Positions 24,554 to 33,908 of a stretch of 64,000 bases of DNA are shown here, in pieces. The notes under the pieces were generated by a model, which was not told the DNA's origin, did no database searches, and saw nothing but the letters and a program-made list of their open reading frames with translations. This DNA is from an uncultured Muribaculaceae bacterium. GTDB lineage: Bacteria; Bacteroidota; Bacteroidia; Bacteroidales; Muribaculaceae. Position numbers and translations under genes: made by a program. Each line of letters opens with the position of its first letter. The stretch's first letter is position 1. The DNA is taken from positions 4,735-68,734 of the forward strand of contig CAJTXU010000015.1 in NCBI GenBank assembly GCA_910584125.1, read 5' to 3'.

Positions 24554-25727
24554 TCTCGACTCGCAGCCAGCGGTAACGCACGGCGCGCAGCAGCCGTATG
24601 TGGGGCCCGGCGCTTCGCGCGAGCAGATGCCAGCGCTCGCGATGGTGCGAGCCGTAGAGGCTCACCTTCAGCGACTGGTCGCTCTCCCTCTTCTCCGCCG
24701 GCGACATGCCGTGGCAGCGTGGGAAGACTCCCCTCACGGTCAGGCCCCGAATGCGTTTGTGCGTCTCGGGAAGCCCCAGGTCGAGCGGCGCGGTCGAGAT
24801 GACGACATGGGTATATGGCCTCGACGGATTGTCGGGATCGTCGGGATCGGCGGTGTCGTCGGCCCCGAGCGCCGGGTAGTTGTTCCAGTCGCTCAGGTTC
24901 TTGAGTTCGGAGGGGAGCTCGAGCGAGGATATCCCCGCGGTCGCCTTGGCCACAGGCACCGAGCCGATGATGCGGAAGGCCGTGTCGGCCATAGCCGCCT
25001 CGCGCACGAGGTCTTCCGACATACGTCGGTAGCTCCACACGTTTACATTCTCGCCGAAATATTGCGACGACCTGATGGCGGTGACCTGCTCGTCGCCCGT
25101 AAGCACGTCGCATTGCCGCGTGGCGTAGAAGTCGAGGTGGGTGACGCGCGGGGCGAAGTCGTCGGGCAGCGTGAACGGGTCGAGCGATACCGTCAGCTTC
25201 ATCGGGTTGTTGACAATCTCGGTGAGGGTCTGCAGCGTGTTGCCCGACATGCGTGGCTCGCGGACGATCATCAGCGGCGCGGCGGTGGATGGAAGCAGGA
25301 GTCTGGCCGCGCGCGGGGCGGCATGTGTCCCGTCGGCCAGCCTCAGCGCGTATCCGATGCGGAAAGGGCGCGTGAAGAGCGCCTCGCGGGCGCAGGCGGT
25401 GAAATAGGATGTCATCGCGCCGGTGACCGCCGTGGTCATGCGCTTGACGAGAGTCTCGCTCGCGGCGTTGCCGGTGGCGTTGCCCAGCCAGCCCGTGACG
25501 GTGGCTGTGTCGCCGTCGGGCACGCTGATGTTGACCGGCGTCACCGGGTGTGAATACCGCGACGAAGCGTAGGCGGAGGGTATCCGCGAGGTCAGGGCCC
25601 AGCGGGCCTCGGGCAGCTCGAACGCCGGCGTATCGGGCACGTCGGGTGTATCGGGCACGTCGGGAGCCTCGGGATAGATCGGCGTGCGGACATGGTTGCG
25701 GTCGTCAAGAGGAATTCTGATCAGCAT
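24495..25727 (-). CDS. Conserved hypothetical, beta-rich
   Basis: About 410 aa from the ATG at 25727, which follows a minus-strand TAATTTTG box. No signal peptide. The N-terminal tail has a PDVPDTPDVPDTP repeat, the middle is Ala/Thr-rich (FTACAREALFTRPFRIGYALRLADG), and the C-terminal 150 residues look like a beta-sandwich (ITYRWLRVEI-type strands; YGSHHRERWHLLARS). I do not recognise the family; the layout recalls structural proteins that decorate phage or surface assemblies, but nothing nearby supports a phage. Its 3' end overlaps the convergent gene by 59 nt. Confidence 0.6.
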   Translation of the reverse strand: MLIRIPLDDRNHVRTPIYPEAPDVPDTPDVPDTPAFELPEARWALTSRIPSAYASSRYSHPVTPVNISVPDGDTATVTGWLGNATGNAASETLVKRMTTAVTGAMTSYFTACAREALFTRPFRIGYALRLADGTHAAPRAARLLLPSTAAPLMIVREPRMSGNTLQTLTEIVNNPMKLTVSLDPFTLPDDFAPRVTHLDFYATRQCDVLTGDEQVTAIRSSQYFGENVNVWSYRRMSEDLVREAAMADTAFRIIGSVPVAKATAGISSLELPSELKNLSDWNNYPALGADDTADPDDPDNPSRPYTHVVISTAPLDLGLPETHKRIRGLTVRGVFPRCHGMSPAEKRESDQSLKVSLYGSHHRERWHLLARSAGPHIRLLRAVRYRWLRVEIIAPRESEIETLVFEVSRG

Positions 25728-25736
25728 TTTTTGCCG

Positions 25737-25744
25737 CAAAATTA
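25737..25744 (-). promoter_or_regulatory. -7 element for the hypothetical at 24495-25727
   Basis: CAAAATTA on the plus strand is TAATTTTG on the minus strand, ending 9 bp before the ATG. No convincing -33 box. Confidence 0.45.
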
Positions 25745-25847
25745 CGGCCCTGTCGTCGGTGGCGGCCTTTATCCATACACATATTACTAAAGAAGTGCAA
25801 AATATCAATTGAAAAAATGTGAATTATTATGAAAGATTCATAAAGAA

Positions 25848-25880
25848 TTTGTCGGCGTGGCTCGCCCGATAGTAATTTTG
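25848..25880 (+). promoter_or_regulatory. Promoter of the secreted protein at 25907
   Basis: TTTG at 25848-25851, 21-nt spacer, TAATTTTG at 25873-25880; the ATG is 26 bp downstream. Confidence 0.78.
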
Positions 25881-25906
25881 CACCGAGAACCAACGCGATA
25901 ATAACA

Positions 25907-28810
25907 ATGAAACGAAAAATGCCAACCCTCGACGGGGTGAAGCGACTTATGCTGGCCGTTTCGCTCCTGGCCACCGGCGCCGTGATGTCGGCCGCCAACC
26001 TGCCTGACAGACCTCAGCAGGGCATCGACTACTCTGCGATTACCTACGAGTGGAAAGATTCCTCGGGGCGTGTCCGCACGTCGACACTTGCCGACAAGGC
26101 CGACTGCTACGAGCAGATAGTGGCCCTCTTCTCGGAGGTCTACACCAATCCCGCCGTACCTGGCTTCATCCGCGACAAGGCATACGGCCTTCCAGGTGCG
26201 GTGATAGACGAAATGCGCGACCCAGATGTGAAGTACGCGCCTTGCACTGAGGCTCCGTTCAATATGCCGGCCGATATGAAGGTCCAGACCCCTAAGGAAG
26301 GCGCCACCGCCCTTCTTGTGGAGATGGTCGATGACTATGTGTTCGATCCCAACCGGACTGCCGAGCAGCGTATACGGCTCATGAAATCCGTCCAGGTGCT
26401 CACCAACCAACTCTATATCGACACAAATGACGGCTCCGAAAATCCGGGCTATCTCTTCAACTATGTCGGATCGCTCAACCGGTTTTTCATCGTGACCAAA
26501 GGCTGCAACCGTGTGCCGTCCAACAAACCCTCCGGCTTCGAGCCGTTATATATGATGTTCGAGGAGTTCAGCCCGTCGAACAACGGCCCGATATTCGGAG
26601 CTTACGACCGTATGAACAGCGGGGAGCAGTTCCCGGTAGACCACAACTGTTCCTCTGTGTTGCGACAGAACCATCTGATTGCGATGTCGGAGCAGGGAAT
26701 CAATGACAACCATCAGGTCAATATTCTTTTCTATCTGCCCGACTGGAGGTTCATGGGCGACTCACGGGTCAATCATTCAAGTCCCGAACAGAAATACGAG
26801 TGGTACACATATTATGACACGGACCACATGCCTTTCGTGTTCTTCAGCAAGATCAACGCGGCCATCAAGGAGGCTCCCCGCGCGGATCCCGACCTCAAGT
26901 CGGCATGGGTCAAGGTGGAGTGGGAATCCACTTACAAGGAGGTGTCGAAGTCGAATGTCGCCGAGCGCTTCCTGGTCTACCGGGTGGTGAACGGTGTGAT
27001 CGAGCCCGACCCTGTGCCCACATCCGATATATTGCTCGATGAGAGTATGCAGGACTCGCAGCTTCTTGACGACGGCTGCTCGCTCGTGTCGAAAGACAAG
27101 GAGGTCGTGGTCCACATCAAGGAACCCATGAAATCAATCGCCTACGACGTACGGTATATAATCAAGGGGCGCCGCTGGGGCTCGGACTTCGAGTTCACCG
27201 AGTCGAATGTGGTGAGCGCCACGATTCCTATGGCGGCCCCGTCGACATCGGATATCGAGGTCCGCATAGGCGGCCACGGCAAGTCCGAGTATGATGATGT
27301 CAACGAGCGCAACAACTACTCCAACCCCATAAGTCTGCTTGACAAGAACGACCGCGACGCATATATGCTCCGCCGCAAGCACCTCCGCGTCAAGGACCGC
27401 GACGGCGACGGATCTCTGTTCGTGCTGCGCCGCACGGTCCTCGACGCCAACGCCGACGGCAAGCCGTATGACGTGGCCTACATGGAGGTCGTGAGCGAAG
27501 AGACCGACCAATTTAATCAGTATGTCTACACCGCCGAAATCGTATATCCCGACGGCAGGCCGAGCGAGACGACACGCTTCAAGTCTCCGTTCAATCTAAA
27601 TGACAGGAATCTCGACGGCGAGGAGTTCGTGAGGGCCGTGGACGCCAACCATGGAGTACTGGCGGAATTCACCGACGTCTTCACGGCCGACACCAAGGAG
27701 GGCAAACAGCCGTCGGACTACGGCTACTACGTCGAATTCTTTCACTCGGCGGTCAGCGTACACGACGAGAGCGGCGACAATCAGCCGACGGTCTCCAATA
27801 TGGTGCAGGTGAATGTGCCTGTGCGTGAGATCCAGACAGGATTCCGTCCCTACACCGACGGCGAGGTGGCGGCCGACCGTGACGCGGCGCATCTCCTGCC
27901 CGCCACGCTCCCCGTGGTGAAAGTCGGCGTCCGTTCGAATCCCAACATCAAGGAGTATATCATAACGGCCCCCGAACAGAAGAACAAGACCATCGCCCGC
28001 GTGGTGCGCACGGCCACCGGCTCGTTCGAGCTGAGCGCCCTCGGAGCCGACGGCAAGCCAGTGTCTCTCGGCACGATACCATCAGACAACGGAGAGAAGC
28101 CCGTCGTGGATCTTCTCTGCGAAGTGGCCGAGGGCGAGCATGTGTCGCTGACGCTGGTCTACAACGACGGCAACACCTACGGCAACCGCCGCGTCGTGAT
28201 GCCGGCCTCCCCGACCGTGAGAATCGTCGAGTCGGTCATCGCCAAGACCGGAGACGACCGCGACGGCAAGATCGGTTACGGCACGTATATCCGGTGGAAC
28301 GCCGAGGGGGTCGACGGCTCCGCTCGTGACGGCGACAGCGACGGATTCACCGTGCATGGCTACCGCGCGTGGGTGAACGTCAACAATGCCGGCGAATACG
28401 AGCAGAAGTTCGGCATGGATGCCTACGGAGGCGACGAGTCCTCGCTTCCCTCCGGTTCGGGAGTCTCCCAGGAGCTTATCCAAGGCTTCCTGAGCCACAA
28501 GGCCGAGAGCGCGAATCCCGTCACCGTCGACCATCAGGTGCGCATGTATGCCGTGATTCCGGAGAAGCACAGGGTGTTCGCCGGCGCGCCGGTGGCCGGG
28601 GCCAAATATGCCGTGTACGATACCGGCAAGCTTGTGACCGCGTCCAACCATGACGGCATAGTGACCGGCATCGATTCCGTCATCGGCGAAGGCGACGGAT
28701 GCGAGTATGAATACTACGACCTCGCCGGGCGCCGTGTCGGCGCCGCCTCGCTGCCCCGTGGAGTCTACATCCGCGTGCGCGGCGGCAAGTCGGAGAAAAT
28801 CATAATCTGA
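25907..28810 (+). CDS. Large secreted protein with C-terminal T9SS-like tail, function unknown
   Basis: 967 aa. An N-terminal leader (RLMLAVSLLATGAVMSAA) follows a short basic head. Residues 35-330 form a globular domain rich in aromatic residues (YEWYTYYDTDHMPFVFF) without a motif I recognise. From about 340 on, fibronectin-like beta repeats appear (RFLVYRVVNGVI, FVLRRTVLDANADG, SNPISLLDKNDRDAYMLRRKHL). The final 45 residues (EYYDLAGRRVGAASLPRGVYIRVRGGKSEKIII) are a T9SS-like sorting tail. Monocistronic with its own promoter and strong terminator, so it is probably an abundant surface or secreted product. Confidence 0.75.
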   Translation: MKRKMPTLDGVKRLMLAVSLLATGAVMSAANLPDRPQQGIDYSAITYEWKDSSGRVRTSTLADKADCYEQIVALFSEVYTNPAVPGFIRDKAYGLPGAVIDEMRDPDVKYAPCTEAPFNMPADMKVQTPKEGATALLVEMVDDYVFDPNRTAEQRIRLMKSVQVLTNQLYIDTNDGSENPGYLFNYVGSLNRFFIVTKGCNRVPSNKPSGFEPLYMMFEEFSPSNNGPIFGAYDRMNSGEQFPVDHNCSSVLRQNHLIAMSEQGINDNHQVNILFYLPDWRFMGDSRVNHSSPEQKYEWYTYYDTDHMPFVFFSKINAAIKEAPRADPDLKSAWVKVEWESTYKEVSKSNVAERFLVYRVVNGVIEPDPVPTSDILLDESMQDSQLLDDGCSLVSKDKEVVVHIKEPMKSIAYDVRYIIKGRRWGSDFEFTESNVVSATIPMAAPSTSDIEVRIGGHGKSEYDDVNERNNYSNPISLLDKNDRDAYMLRRKHLRVKDRDGDGSLFVLRRTVLDANADGKPYDVAYMEVVSEETDQFNQYVYTAEIVYPDGRPSETTRFKSPFNLNDRNLDGEEFVRAVDANHGVLAEFTDVFTADTKEGKQPSDYGYYVEFFHSAVSVHDESGDNQPTVSNMVQVNVPVREIQTGFRPYTDGEVAADRDAAHLLPATLPVVKVGVRSNPNIKEYIITAPEQKNKTIARVVRTATGSFELSALGADGKPVSLGTIPSDNGEKPVVDLLCEVAEGEHVSLTLVYNDGNTYGNRRVVMPASPTVRIVESVIAKTGDDRDGKIGYGTYIRWNAEGVDGSARDGDSDGFTVHGYRAWVNVNNAGEYEQKFGMDAYGGDESSLPSGSGVSQELIQGFLSHKAESANPVTVDHQVRMYAVIPEKHRVFAGAPVAGAKYAVYDTGKLVTASNHDGIVTGIDSVIGEGDGCEYEYYDLAGRRVGAASLPRGVYIRVRGGKSEKIII

Positions 28811-28836
28811 GCGCGAAGCCGCCCGGAAGACGGCAA

Positions 28837-28870
28837 GGGGCCGTCCGCATCGGTGCGGACGGCCCCTTTT
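28837..28870 (+). terminator. Strong terminator between convergent genes
   Basis: GGGGCCGTCCGCA, 4-nt loop, TGCGGACGGCCCC, TTTT: a perfect 13-bp stem followed by T residues. It can serve the gene on either strand. Confidence 0.9.
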
Positions 28871-28899
28871 AAGGTTGAATAATTTGATAATGGAAATTG

Positions 28900-29631
28900 T
28901 CAGAGCGCGGCAACATCGTCGGCTGCCGTGAAGGCATTGGGCTCGACGCTGAGGATCAGGATGTAACGCCCCGAGCCGTCGCTGTTGCGGTCGTCAAGCA
29001 ACCTGACGTCGACAAGACTCCCCTGATAGTCGCCCACGGCCTCGAAGAGGTCGTCGGTCGCGGTGTTGAGGTCCATCGGAAGGCCCATGTCGGCCATTTC
29101 CTGGAGCAGCGTGCCGCAGAAATCCGTCTGTTTCTTCATGCCGTCGCGCCGCGAGGAGCCGGCATAAGGAAAGAGAAAGAAATAACCGAAATCACTCAGA
29201 CTCTCGTTGTCGCCGTCGAAGCGGGCCATAGCGCTCACGTCGGGCACAAGGCCGTAGTAGTTGAGGCGGTAGCCGCCGTCCGTATCGAGCCAGAGCGTGC
29301 CGTTGTCGTCAAGCGGGGTGAGGCGTATGATCCGGCGCGAGCTGTCGACGCACTCGTGTTTCGACACCCTGGGACTGATGCAGCCATAGACCTTGGTGAG
29401 CATCTCGAGCGCCGTGACATCGACGGGGAGCGGGGTCATGCTGTCGGCGGGCATCACGGTGCCCTTCGCGGGCACGGCCTGCGGGCCGGCGTCTGCCGCC
29501 GCCGGAATCCGGTCGAGCAACGCCGAGATCTCAGCTGCGGTCATGGTCGAGAACGTGTTGTCGCCCCTGGCCGTCGCCAGCGCGGCGAGCAATATCGCAA
29601 TGGTCAGTATGTACCGTCCTAAGTGTTTCAT
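28900..29631 (-). CDS. Exported conserved hypothetical protein
   Basis: 243 aa with signal peptide MKHLGRYILTIAILLAALATARG. The mature part is acidic with an alpha/beta look (LTKVYGCISPRVSKHEC, RFDGDNESLSDFGYFFLFPY, YILILSVEPNAFTAADDV). Two Cys in the middle and one later could form a disulfide. No family recognised. It stands alone between terminators; no promoter box was found in the 216-bp gap upstream. Confidence 0.65.
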   Translation of the reverse strand: MKHLGRYILTIAILLAALATARGDNTFSTMTAAEISALLDRIPAAADAGPQAVPAKGTVMPADSMTPLPVDVTALEMLTKVYGCISPRVSKHECVDSSRRIIRLTPLDDNGTLWLDTDGGYRLNYYGLVPDVSAMARFDGDNESLSDFGYFFLFPYAGSSRRDGMKKQTDFCGTLLQEMADMGLPMDLNTATDDLFEAVGDYQGSLVDVRLLDDRNSDGSGRYILILSVEPNAFTAADDVAAL

Positions 29632-29797
29632 TTTTCAAGTGATTTGAGTGTTGTGCGCTGATTCAGGAGCTCAATTGTTTCCGGTCTGATCAATTATATC
29701 TACATAACCGCGCCTGTCTTGATAAAGTTCGGAAAAATTATGATAAAATGTTTTACAACACGTTTTTAACACTTCCGCCCTCATATTTAACACACGA

Positions 29798-29829
29798 ATG
29801 GCGCGGCGTCCGTCGGGATGCCGCGCCAT
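29798..29829 (-). terminator. Hairpin terminator after the tricorn-like protease gene
   Basis: ATGGCGCGGC, 12-nt loop, GCCGCGCCAT, 18 bp past the protease stop. The stem is perfect, but no T run follows on the minus strand. Confidence 0.65.
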
Positions 29830-29847
29830 TTCGGGTCTTAAGGGGGC

Positions 29848-32800
29848 TTATTTCTTGAGCAGGGCCTTGACGGCGGCCTCAAGCTGGGCGTCGTGGCCCG
29901 CGAGCTCGTCGGCCGGGTCGTTATACACCTCGATGTCCGGATTGAGCTGCACGTTCTCAAGCGCGTTGCCGTTGAGGTCGACGCATGTCACCTGCGGGAT
30001 GCCGAACACGAGCGACGGGTCGATCTGTGTCTCCCACCATACGGCGGTCATCGTGCCGGGCACGGGGGCGCCCACAAGTTTGCCGATGCCGAGTGTCTTG
30101 TAGGTGTAGGGCGAGCCGTGGGCGTCGCTGTAGTTGCTTTCGTTGACGAGCATCACCGACGGCTTGGTCCATTGCGAGAAGGGTTCGGAGCCGATGTACT
30201 GGCCGCGGGGCTTGAAATCTACATAGTGGCGGCCGCTGAGCAGCAGGGCCAGGTCGTTGTGGAGCCAGCCTCCGCCGTTCCAGCGGGTGTCGACCACCAC
30301 GGCGTCGGCGTTGCGGTATTTGCCGAGCAACCGCTCATAGACCGCGCTGAAGCTGGGGGCGTCCATGCCCTCGACATGGACGTATGCCACGCGTCCGCCC
30401 GAGATCGAGTCGACGAAGGCCTCGTTGCGCTCCACCCATCTCTTGTAGAGCAGACGGTTGAACGCTCCCGTCGATATTGGCTTGACGCTCACCGTGTCGC
30501 GTTTGCCCGACACGCGGGCGATCTCAAGCAGGGCCTTGCGTCCGGCCTTGCCTTCGAGCAGCGGGTAATAGTCCTTGCCGGCCTCGATGCGGCGGCCGTC
30601 GATCGAGAGGATCACGTCGCCGGGGCGCACGTCGGCTGTCTTCACGCCTAAAGGCGAGCCGCCCACTACTTCGGTGACTTTCAGGCCGTCGCCGGTGAAG
30701 GCGGGGTCGAAGAAGGCACCGAGCGACGCCGTGGAGTATTTCGGGCCGTCGCCGTAATGGCGCGCGCCCGTATGCGAGGCGTTGAGCTCGCCGAGCACCT
30801 CGCTGAGCAGGATGGCGAAATCCTCGCCGTTGTCGATATAGGGCAGGAACTCGCGGTAGTGCTTGCCGTAGTAGTCCCAGTCGACGCCGTGGATGTTGAC
30901 GTCATAGAACTTGTCGGCCACCTGACGCATGGCGTGGTCGTAGATGTACTCGCGCTCGGCCGACGCGCTGCGGTCGTAGGGGGCGTCGAAGGTGATCGGT
31001 TCGGCGTCGCCCTTTGCGAGGTCGACCTTCTGCATCCCTTTGGCGCCGATCACGAAGAGGTTCTCGCCCTTGGCGTCTGGCACGAGCGAGCCGCTGACGC
31101 TCTTGACGAGCACCTTCGACTCGTCCTTGCGCAGGTCGCGCACGTAGAGATGGCGGCCGCCCTCGGTGGCTCCGGCCGTGTAGTAGAGCTTGTCGCCCTT
31201 GGGCGAGAGGTAGTAGTCGCCGATGAAGTTGCTGCCGGGCGTCAGGCGCGCCATGCGGTGGCGGCGGTTGTCGAAGTCGAGGCTGACGGGCTTGACGCTC
31301 TCTTTGTCGGCCTTCTTGTCTTTCTTGTCCTTTTTATCCTTCTTGTCGGCCTCGGCCTCCTTCTTCTGCTTCTCGGCCTCCTCGCGGAGCTCGGCCTCCT
31401 CCTCGGTGGCGTTGAGCTCGTCCCAGGCCTCGGAGTCGAGGGCCATGAGCACGACGTCGGACGTGTTGCCCCATGAGCCGTGGCTCTTCATGCCGTAGCG
31501 GCCTGTTTCGTATGTCACGGCGCGGCCGCCGAGCGTCCACTTGGGGTTGCCGTCGGCATAGCCGCTCTCGGTGAGGTCCACGACCTTCGAGCCGTCGGCC
31601 TTGACGGCGGCGATGTCGGTGTTGTTCCATCCGCCGTCGCCGATGTAGGTTATCAGCAGCCACTGGCTGTCGGGGCTCCATTCGAACGGCACGTCGCCGT
31701 CGGTGTAGGAGTAGTTGTATTTCCCGTCGAGCGCCGTGACGGTCTGCTTCGTCTTGAGGTCGATGACCTTGAGCGTGGTGCGGTCTTCAAGGAAGGCTAC
31801 CTTCTTGCCGTCGGGCGAGAAGGCTGGCTGCTGGGCCACACCTTTGCCCTTGTAGAGAGGCGTCTCGACAATCTCGGTGGCGTATGCGAAACGCTTCTCG
31901 GCCGGGTTCTTGATCTCGGCCGTGAAGAGCTGCCACTGTCCGTCGCGGTCGGAGTCGTAGACGAGTTTGCGGCCGTCGGGCGAGAACGACACGACCCTCT
32001 CCTGGGCGGGGGTGTCGGTGATGCGGCGTGTGGTCTTGTATTTGGTGTCGGTCACGTATACCTCGCCGCGCAGCACGAATGCGACCTCCTTGCCGTCGGG
32101 CGACACGGCCATATAGGATGCGTCGCCGTTCTCGAACGACTTGACGGCGTCCCTGACATATTGGTCGGCGTTGACGTTGACATTGAGCTTGGCAGGCTGC
32201 GCTCCTTCGCGCATTGTGTAGATGTCGCCGTCCCAGCTGAACACGAGCAGTCCATCGCGCGAGGCCGAGAGCGAGCGCACCGGGTGACGCTCGAACGATG
32301 TGAGCTGCACGGGCTTGGCGCCTTCGGCTCCGGAATAGACGTTGAGCGTGCCCGACTCCTCGCTGACATACCAGTATCCCTTGCCGTCGGCTTTCCAGAC
32401 GGGGTTGAGGTCGTGGCCGTTGAAGGTGGTGAGTTTCTTGAAGCTGCCCTTGTCGTAGATCCAGATGTCGGACGTTCCCGACGAGCGTTCGTGCTTGCGG
32501 TATATGTCTTCGAGGCCCTTCTTGTCCTGGTAGATGATCCGGCCGTCGGAGGCGACGGAAGCGGCGCCGATCGGCATGGAGAGGAATAGTTCGGGGCGTG
32601 CTCCGGGGCGTGTGATGTCTATCTTATATGTGCGTGTGAGTCGCGACGGGTGGCGCGAGGTCTCGCGCGAGGGGGCGTCGGACGAGGAGAAGATCACGGT
32701 GGCCGGGTCGATGAAGGCTATCGGGAGCTCCGAGCCCGACGAGGTGGTGAGCCGGCGCGGGGTTCCGCCGCGGGCGTCGACGGCGTAGAGGTCGCGGCTG

Positions 32801-33054
32801 CCCTCGCGGTCGGAGGCGAAGACGATAGTTCTGGAGTCGGGGCTCCAGACGGGGGCCGTGTCGTAGGCGTTGCCCGCGGTGAGCTGGGTCGCGTTTCCGC
32901 CCGTGGCCGGCACGGAGAACACATCGCCCTTGTATGTGAAGGCGATGGTTGAGCCGTCGGGCGACACCGAGGTGTTGCGCAGCCAGCGGGGAGAGTCGGC
33001 CGAGGCTGTGACGGCTGCGGCGGCAAGCGCCGCGATGGTCAGAATCTGTCTCAT
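29848..33054 (-). CDS. Secreted tricorn-type S41 protease (beta-propellers, PDZ, S41)
   Basis: 1068 aa with signal peptide MRQILTIAALAAAAVTASA. Residues about 25-640 form two propellers made of TolB/tricorn-like repeats (VSPDGSTIAFTYKGDVF, WSPDSRTIVFASDREG, FSPDGRKLVYDSDRDG). About 565-605 is a highly charged Lys/Glu/Asp insertion. A C1-like helical part (about 700-770), a PDZ domain (VRPGDVILSIDGRRIE, about 820-880) and the S41 catalytic domain (VVDTRWNGGGWLHNDL, nucleophile Ser in LVNESNYSDAHG) follow. Tricorn homologues degrade oligopeptides; the leader makes this one periplasmic. It follows folK by 21 bp. Confidence 0.9.
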   Translation of the reverse strand: MRQILTIAALAAAAVTASADSPRWLRNTSVSPDGSTIAFTYKGDVFSVPATGGNATQLTAGNAYDTAPVWSPDSRTIVFASDREGSRDLYAVDARGGTPRRLTTSSGSELPIAFIDPATVIFSSSDAPSRETSRHPSRLTRTYKIDITRPGARPELFLSMPIGAASVASDGRIIYQDKKGLEDIYRKHERSSGTSDIWIYDKGSFKKLTTFNGHDLNPVWKADGKGYWYVSEESGTLNVYSGAEGAKPVQLTSFERHPVRSLSASRDGLLVFSWDGDIYTMREGAQPAKLNVNVNADQYVRDAVKSFENGDASYMAVSPDGKEVAFVLRGEVYVTDTKYKTTRRITDTPAQERVVSFSPDGRKLVYDSDRDGQWQLFTAEIKNPAEKRFAYATEIVETPLYKGKGVAQQPAFSPDGKKVAFLEDRTTLKVIDLKTKQTVTALDGKYNYSYTDGDVPFEWSPDSQWLLITYIGDGGWNNTDIAAVKADGSKVVDLTESGYADGNPKWTLGGRAVTYETGRYGMKSHGSWGNTSDVVLMALDSEAWDELNATEEEAELREEAEKQKKEAEADKKDKKDKKDKKADKESVKPVSLDFDNRRHRMARLTPGSNFIGDYYLSPKGDKLYYTAGATEGGRHLYVRDLRKDESKVLVKSVSGSLVPDAKGENLFVIGAKGMQKVDLAKGDAEPITFDAPYDRSASAEREYIYDHAMRQVADKFYDVNIHGVDWDYYGKHYREFLPYIDNGEDFAILLSEVLGELNASHTGARHYGDGPKYSTASLGAFFDPAFTGDGLKVTEVVGGSPLGVKTADVRPGDVILSIDGRRIEAGKDYYPLLEGKAGRKALLEIARVSGKRDTVSVKPISTGAFNRLLYKRWVERNEAFVDSISGGRVAYVHVEGMDAPSFSAVYERLLGKYRNADAVVVDTRWNGGGWLHNDLALLLSGRHYVDFKPRGQYIGSEPFSQWTKPSVMLVNESNYSDAHGSPYTYKTLGIGKLVGAPVPGTMTAVWWETQIDPSLVFGIPQVTCVDLNGNALENVQLNPDIEVYNDPADELAGHDAQLEAAVKALLKK

Positions 33055-33075
33055 GGTGTTATCGGTTAGATTGGA

Positions 33076-33558
33076 TTATGTCGGTTGGTTGTCGCCGGCG
33101 GGCAGCGTGTCGAGCATTTCGGCGCAGGTGAGGCCGGTGACGGGATGCCTCCATCTGGGTGCGAGTTCGGCGAAAGGTTCGAGAAAGAATCTCCGCTCGG
33201 CGAGGTGCGGATGCGGGATTGTCAGCTCCGGCGTGCGGACCTCGGTCTCGTCGCAGGCCATGATGTCGATGTCGATGAGCCTGTCGGCATAGCCGCCGCA
33301 GGCGTCGCGGTGGCTGCCCGAGCCGAGGCGGCGCTCGATGTCAAGGACGGTGGCGAGCACCTCTTCGGGTTGCTTGTCGGAGATCACCATCACGGCCACG
33401 TTGGCGAACGTGTTGTCGGATACGAATCCCCATGGCCGCGATTCGACCATGCGCGAGACTTCGAAATATCCGAAGCTCTCCTCGAGGGCACGTAGCGCGC
33501 GGCTGATGTTGAGCTTGCGGTTCCCGAGATTGGAGCCTATATTGAGGAAATAGTGCAT
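33076..33558 (-). CDS. folK: 2-amino-4-hydroxy-6-hydroxymethyldihydropteridine diphosphokinase
   Basis: Transfers pyrophosphate from ATP to hydroxymethyl-dihydropterin in folate synthesis. 160 aa. Signature pieces are FLNIGSNLGNR, ESRPWGFVSDNTFANVAV, the HPPK signature DRLIDIDIMA and IPHPHLAERRFFLEPFAEL. It begins 16 bp downstream of a perfect minus-strand TAACTTTG box and is probably co-transcribed with the tricorn-like protease. Confidence 0.95.
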   Translation of the reverse strand: MHYFLNIGSNLGNRKLNISRALRALEESFGYFEVSRMVESRPWGFVSDNTFANVAVMVISDKQPEEVLATVLDIERRLGSGSHRDACGGYADRLIDIDIMACDETEVRTPELTIPHPHLAERRFFLEPFAELAPRWRHPVTGLTCAEMLDTLPAGDNQPT

Positions 33559-33574
33559 ATTCGTGATTTTTGCA

Positions 33575-33582
33575 CAAAGTTA
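33575..33582 (-). promoter_or_regulatory. -7 element of folK
   Basis: CAAAGTTA reads TAACTTTG on the minus strand. It lies about 16 bp from the folK ATG; no good -33 box. Confidence 0.5.
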
Positions 33583-33622
33583 GCAAAAATCGGCGAATCA
33601 TCGGCATCTACGCCCGGAAAAT

Positions 33623-33776
33623 CTACCTGCAGACGAGGTATGCCATGTATCCGGCGTAGCAGACCGTCAGCATGATGCCGACGGCGCGCTATGGCCCCGG
33701 CGCCGTCGGTGAGGTAGTTGCCGCCCGCCACGAGAAGCGCGAGTCCGGCAAGAAAAAGCAGAATGTCGATGATCAT
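33623..33776 (-). pseudogene. Remnant of a Na+/Ca2+ antiporter (CaxA/YrbG family) with a large internal deletion
   Basis: From the ATG at 33776 the frame reads MIIDILLFLAGLALLVAGG and NYLTDGAGAIARR, the usual first helix of YrbG-type calcium/sodium antiporters. After the junction near 33690, a different frame reads AVGIMLTVCYAGYMAYLVCR and a stop at 33623, which looks like the last helix of the same family. About 250 codons between them are missing. The remnant sits between folK and the RAYT with its repeats, so repeat- or transposase-linked deletion is a reasonable inference. Confidence 0.65.
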
Positions 33777-33834
33777 AACCTTGAAGCGAAACGGGCGGGA
33801 ACGCCCCGCTCTGCAACTATAACGCCGGTCCCCC

Positions 33835-33908
33835 GTCGGGAGTTGAGGGCGCAGCCCGAAAGCGGAGCCCCGTCGGGAGTTGAGGGCGCAGCCCGAAAGC
33901 GGCAGCCC
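33835..33908 (-). repeat. Two copies of the 36-bp REP-like repeat abutting the RAYT stop
   Basis: Two direct copies (33835-33870, 33872-33907) begin GTCGGGAGTTGAGGGC, then GCAGCCCGAAAGCGGAGCCC. Each has a GTCG head and a GGGC/GCCC hairpin. The second copy runs up to the RAYT stop codon at 33909. The same unit is tandemly repeated at 44626. Confidence 0.85.

Noticed and set aside
30681..31498. Plus-strand frames opposite the charged insertion of the tricorn-like protease
   Set aside because: Leu/Phe-rich translations (LSFLSFLSFLSAS) arise from reading the Lys/Asp repeat backwards; not membrane proteins.
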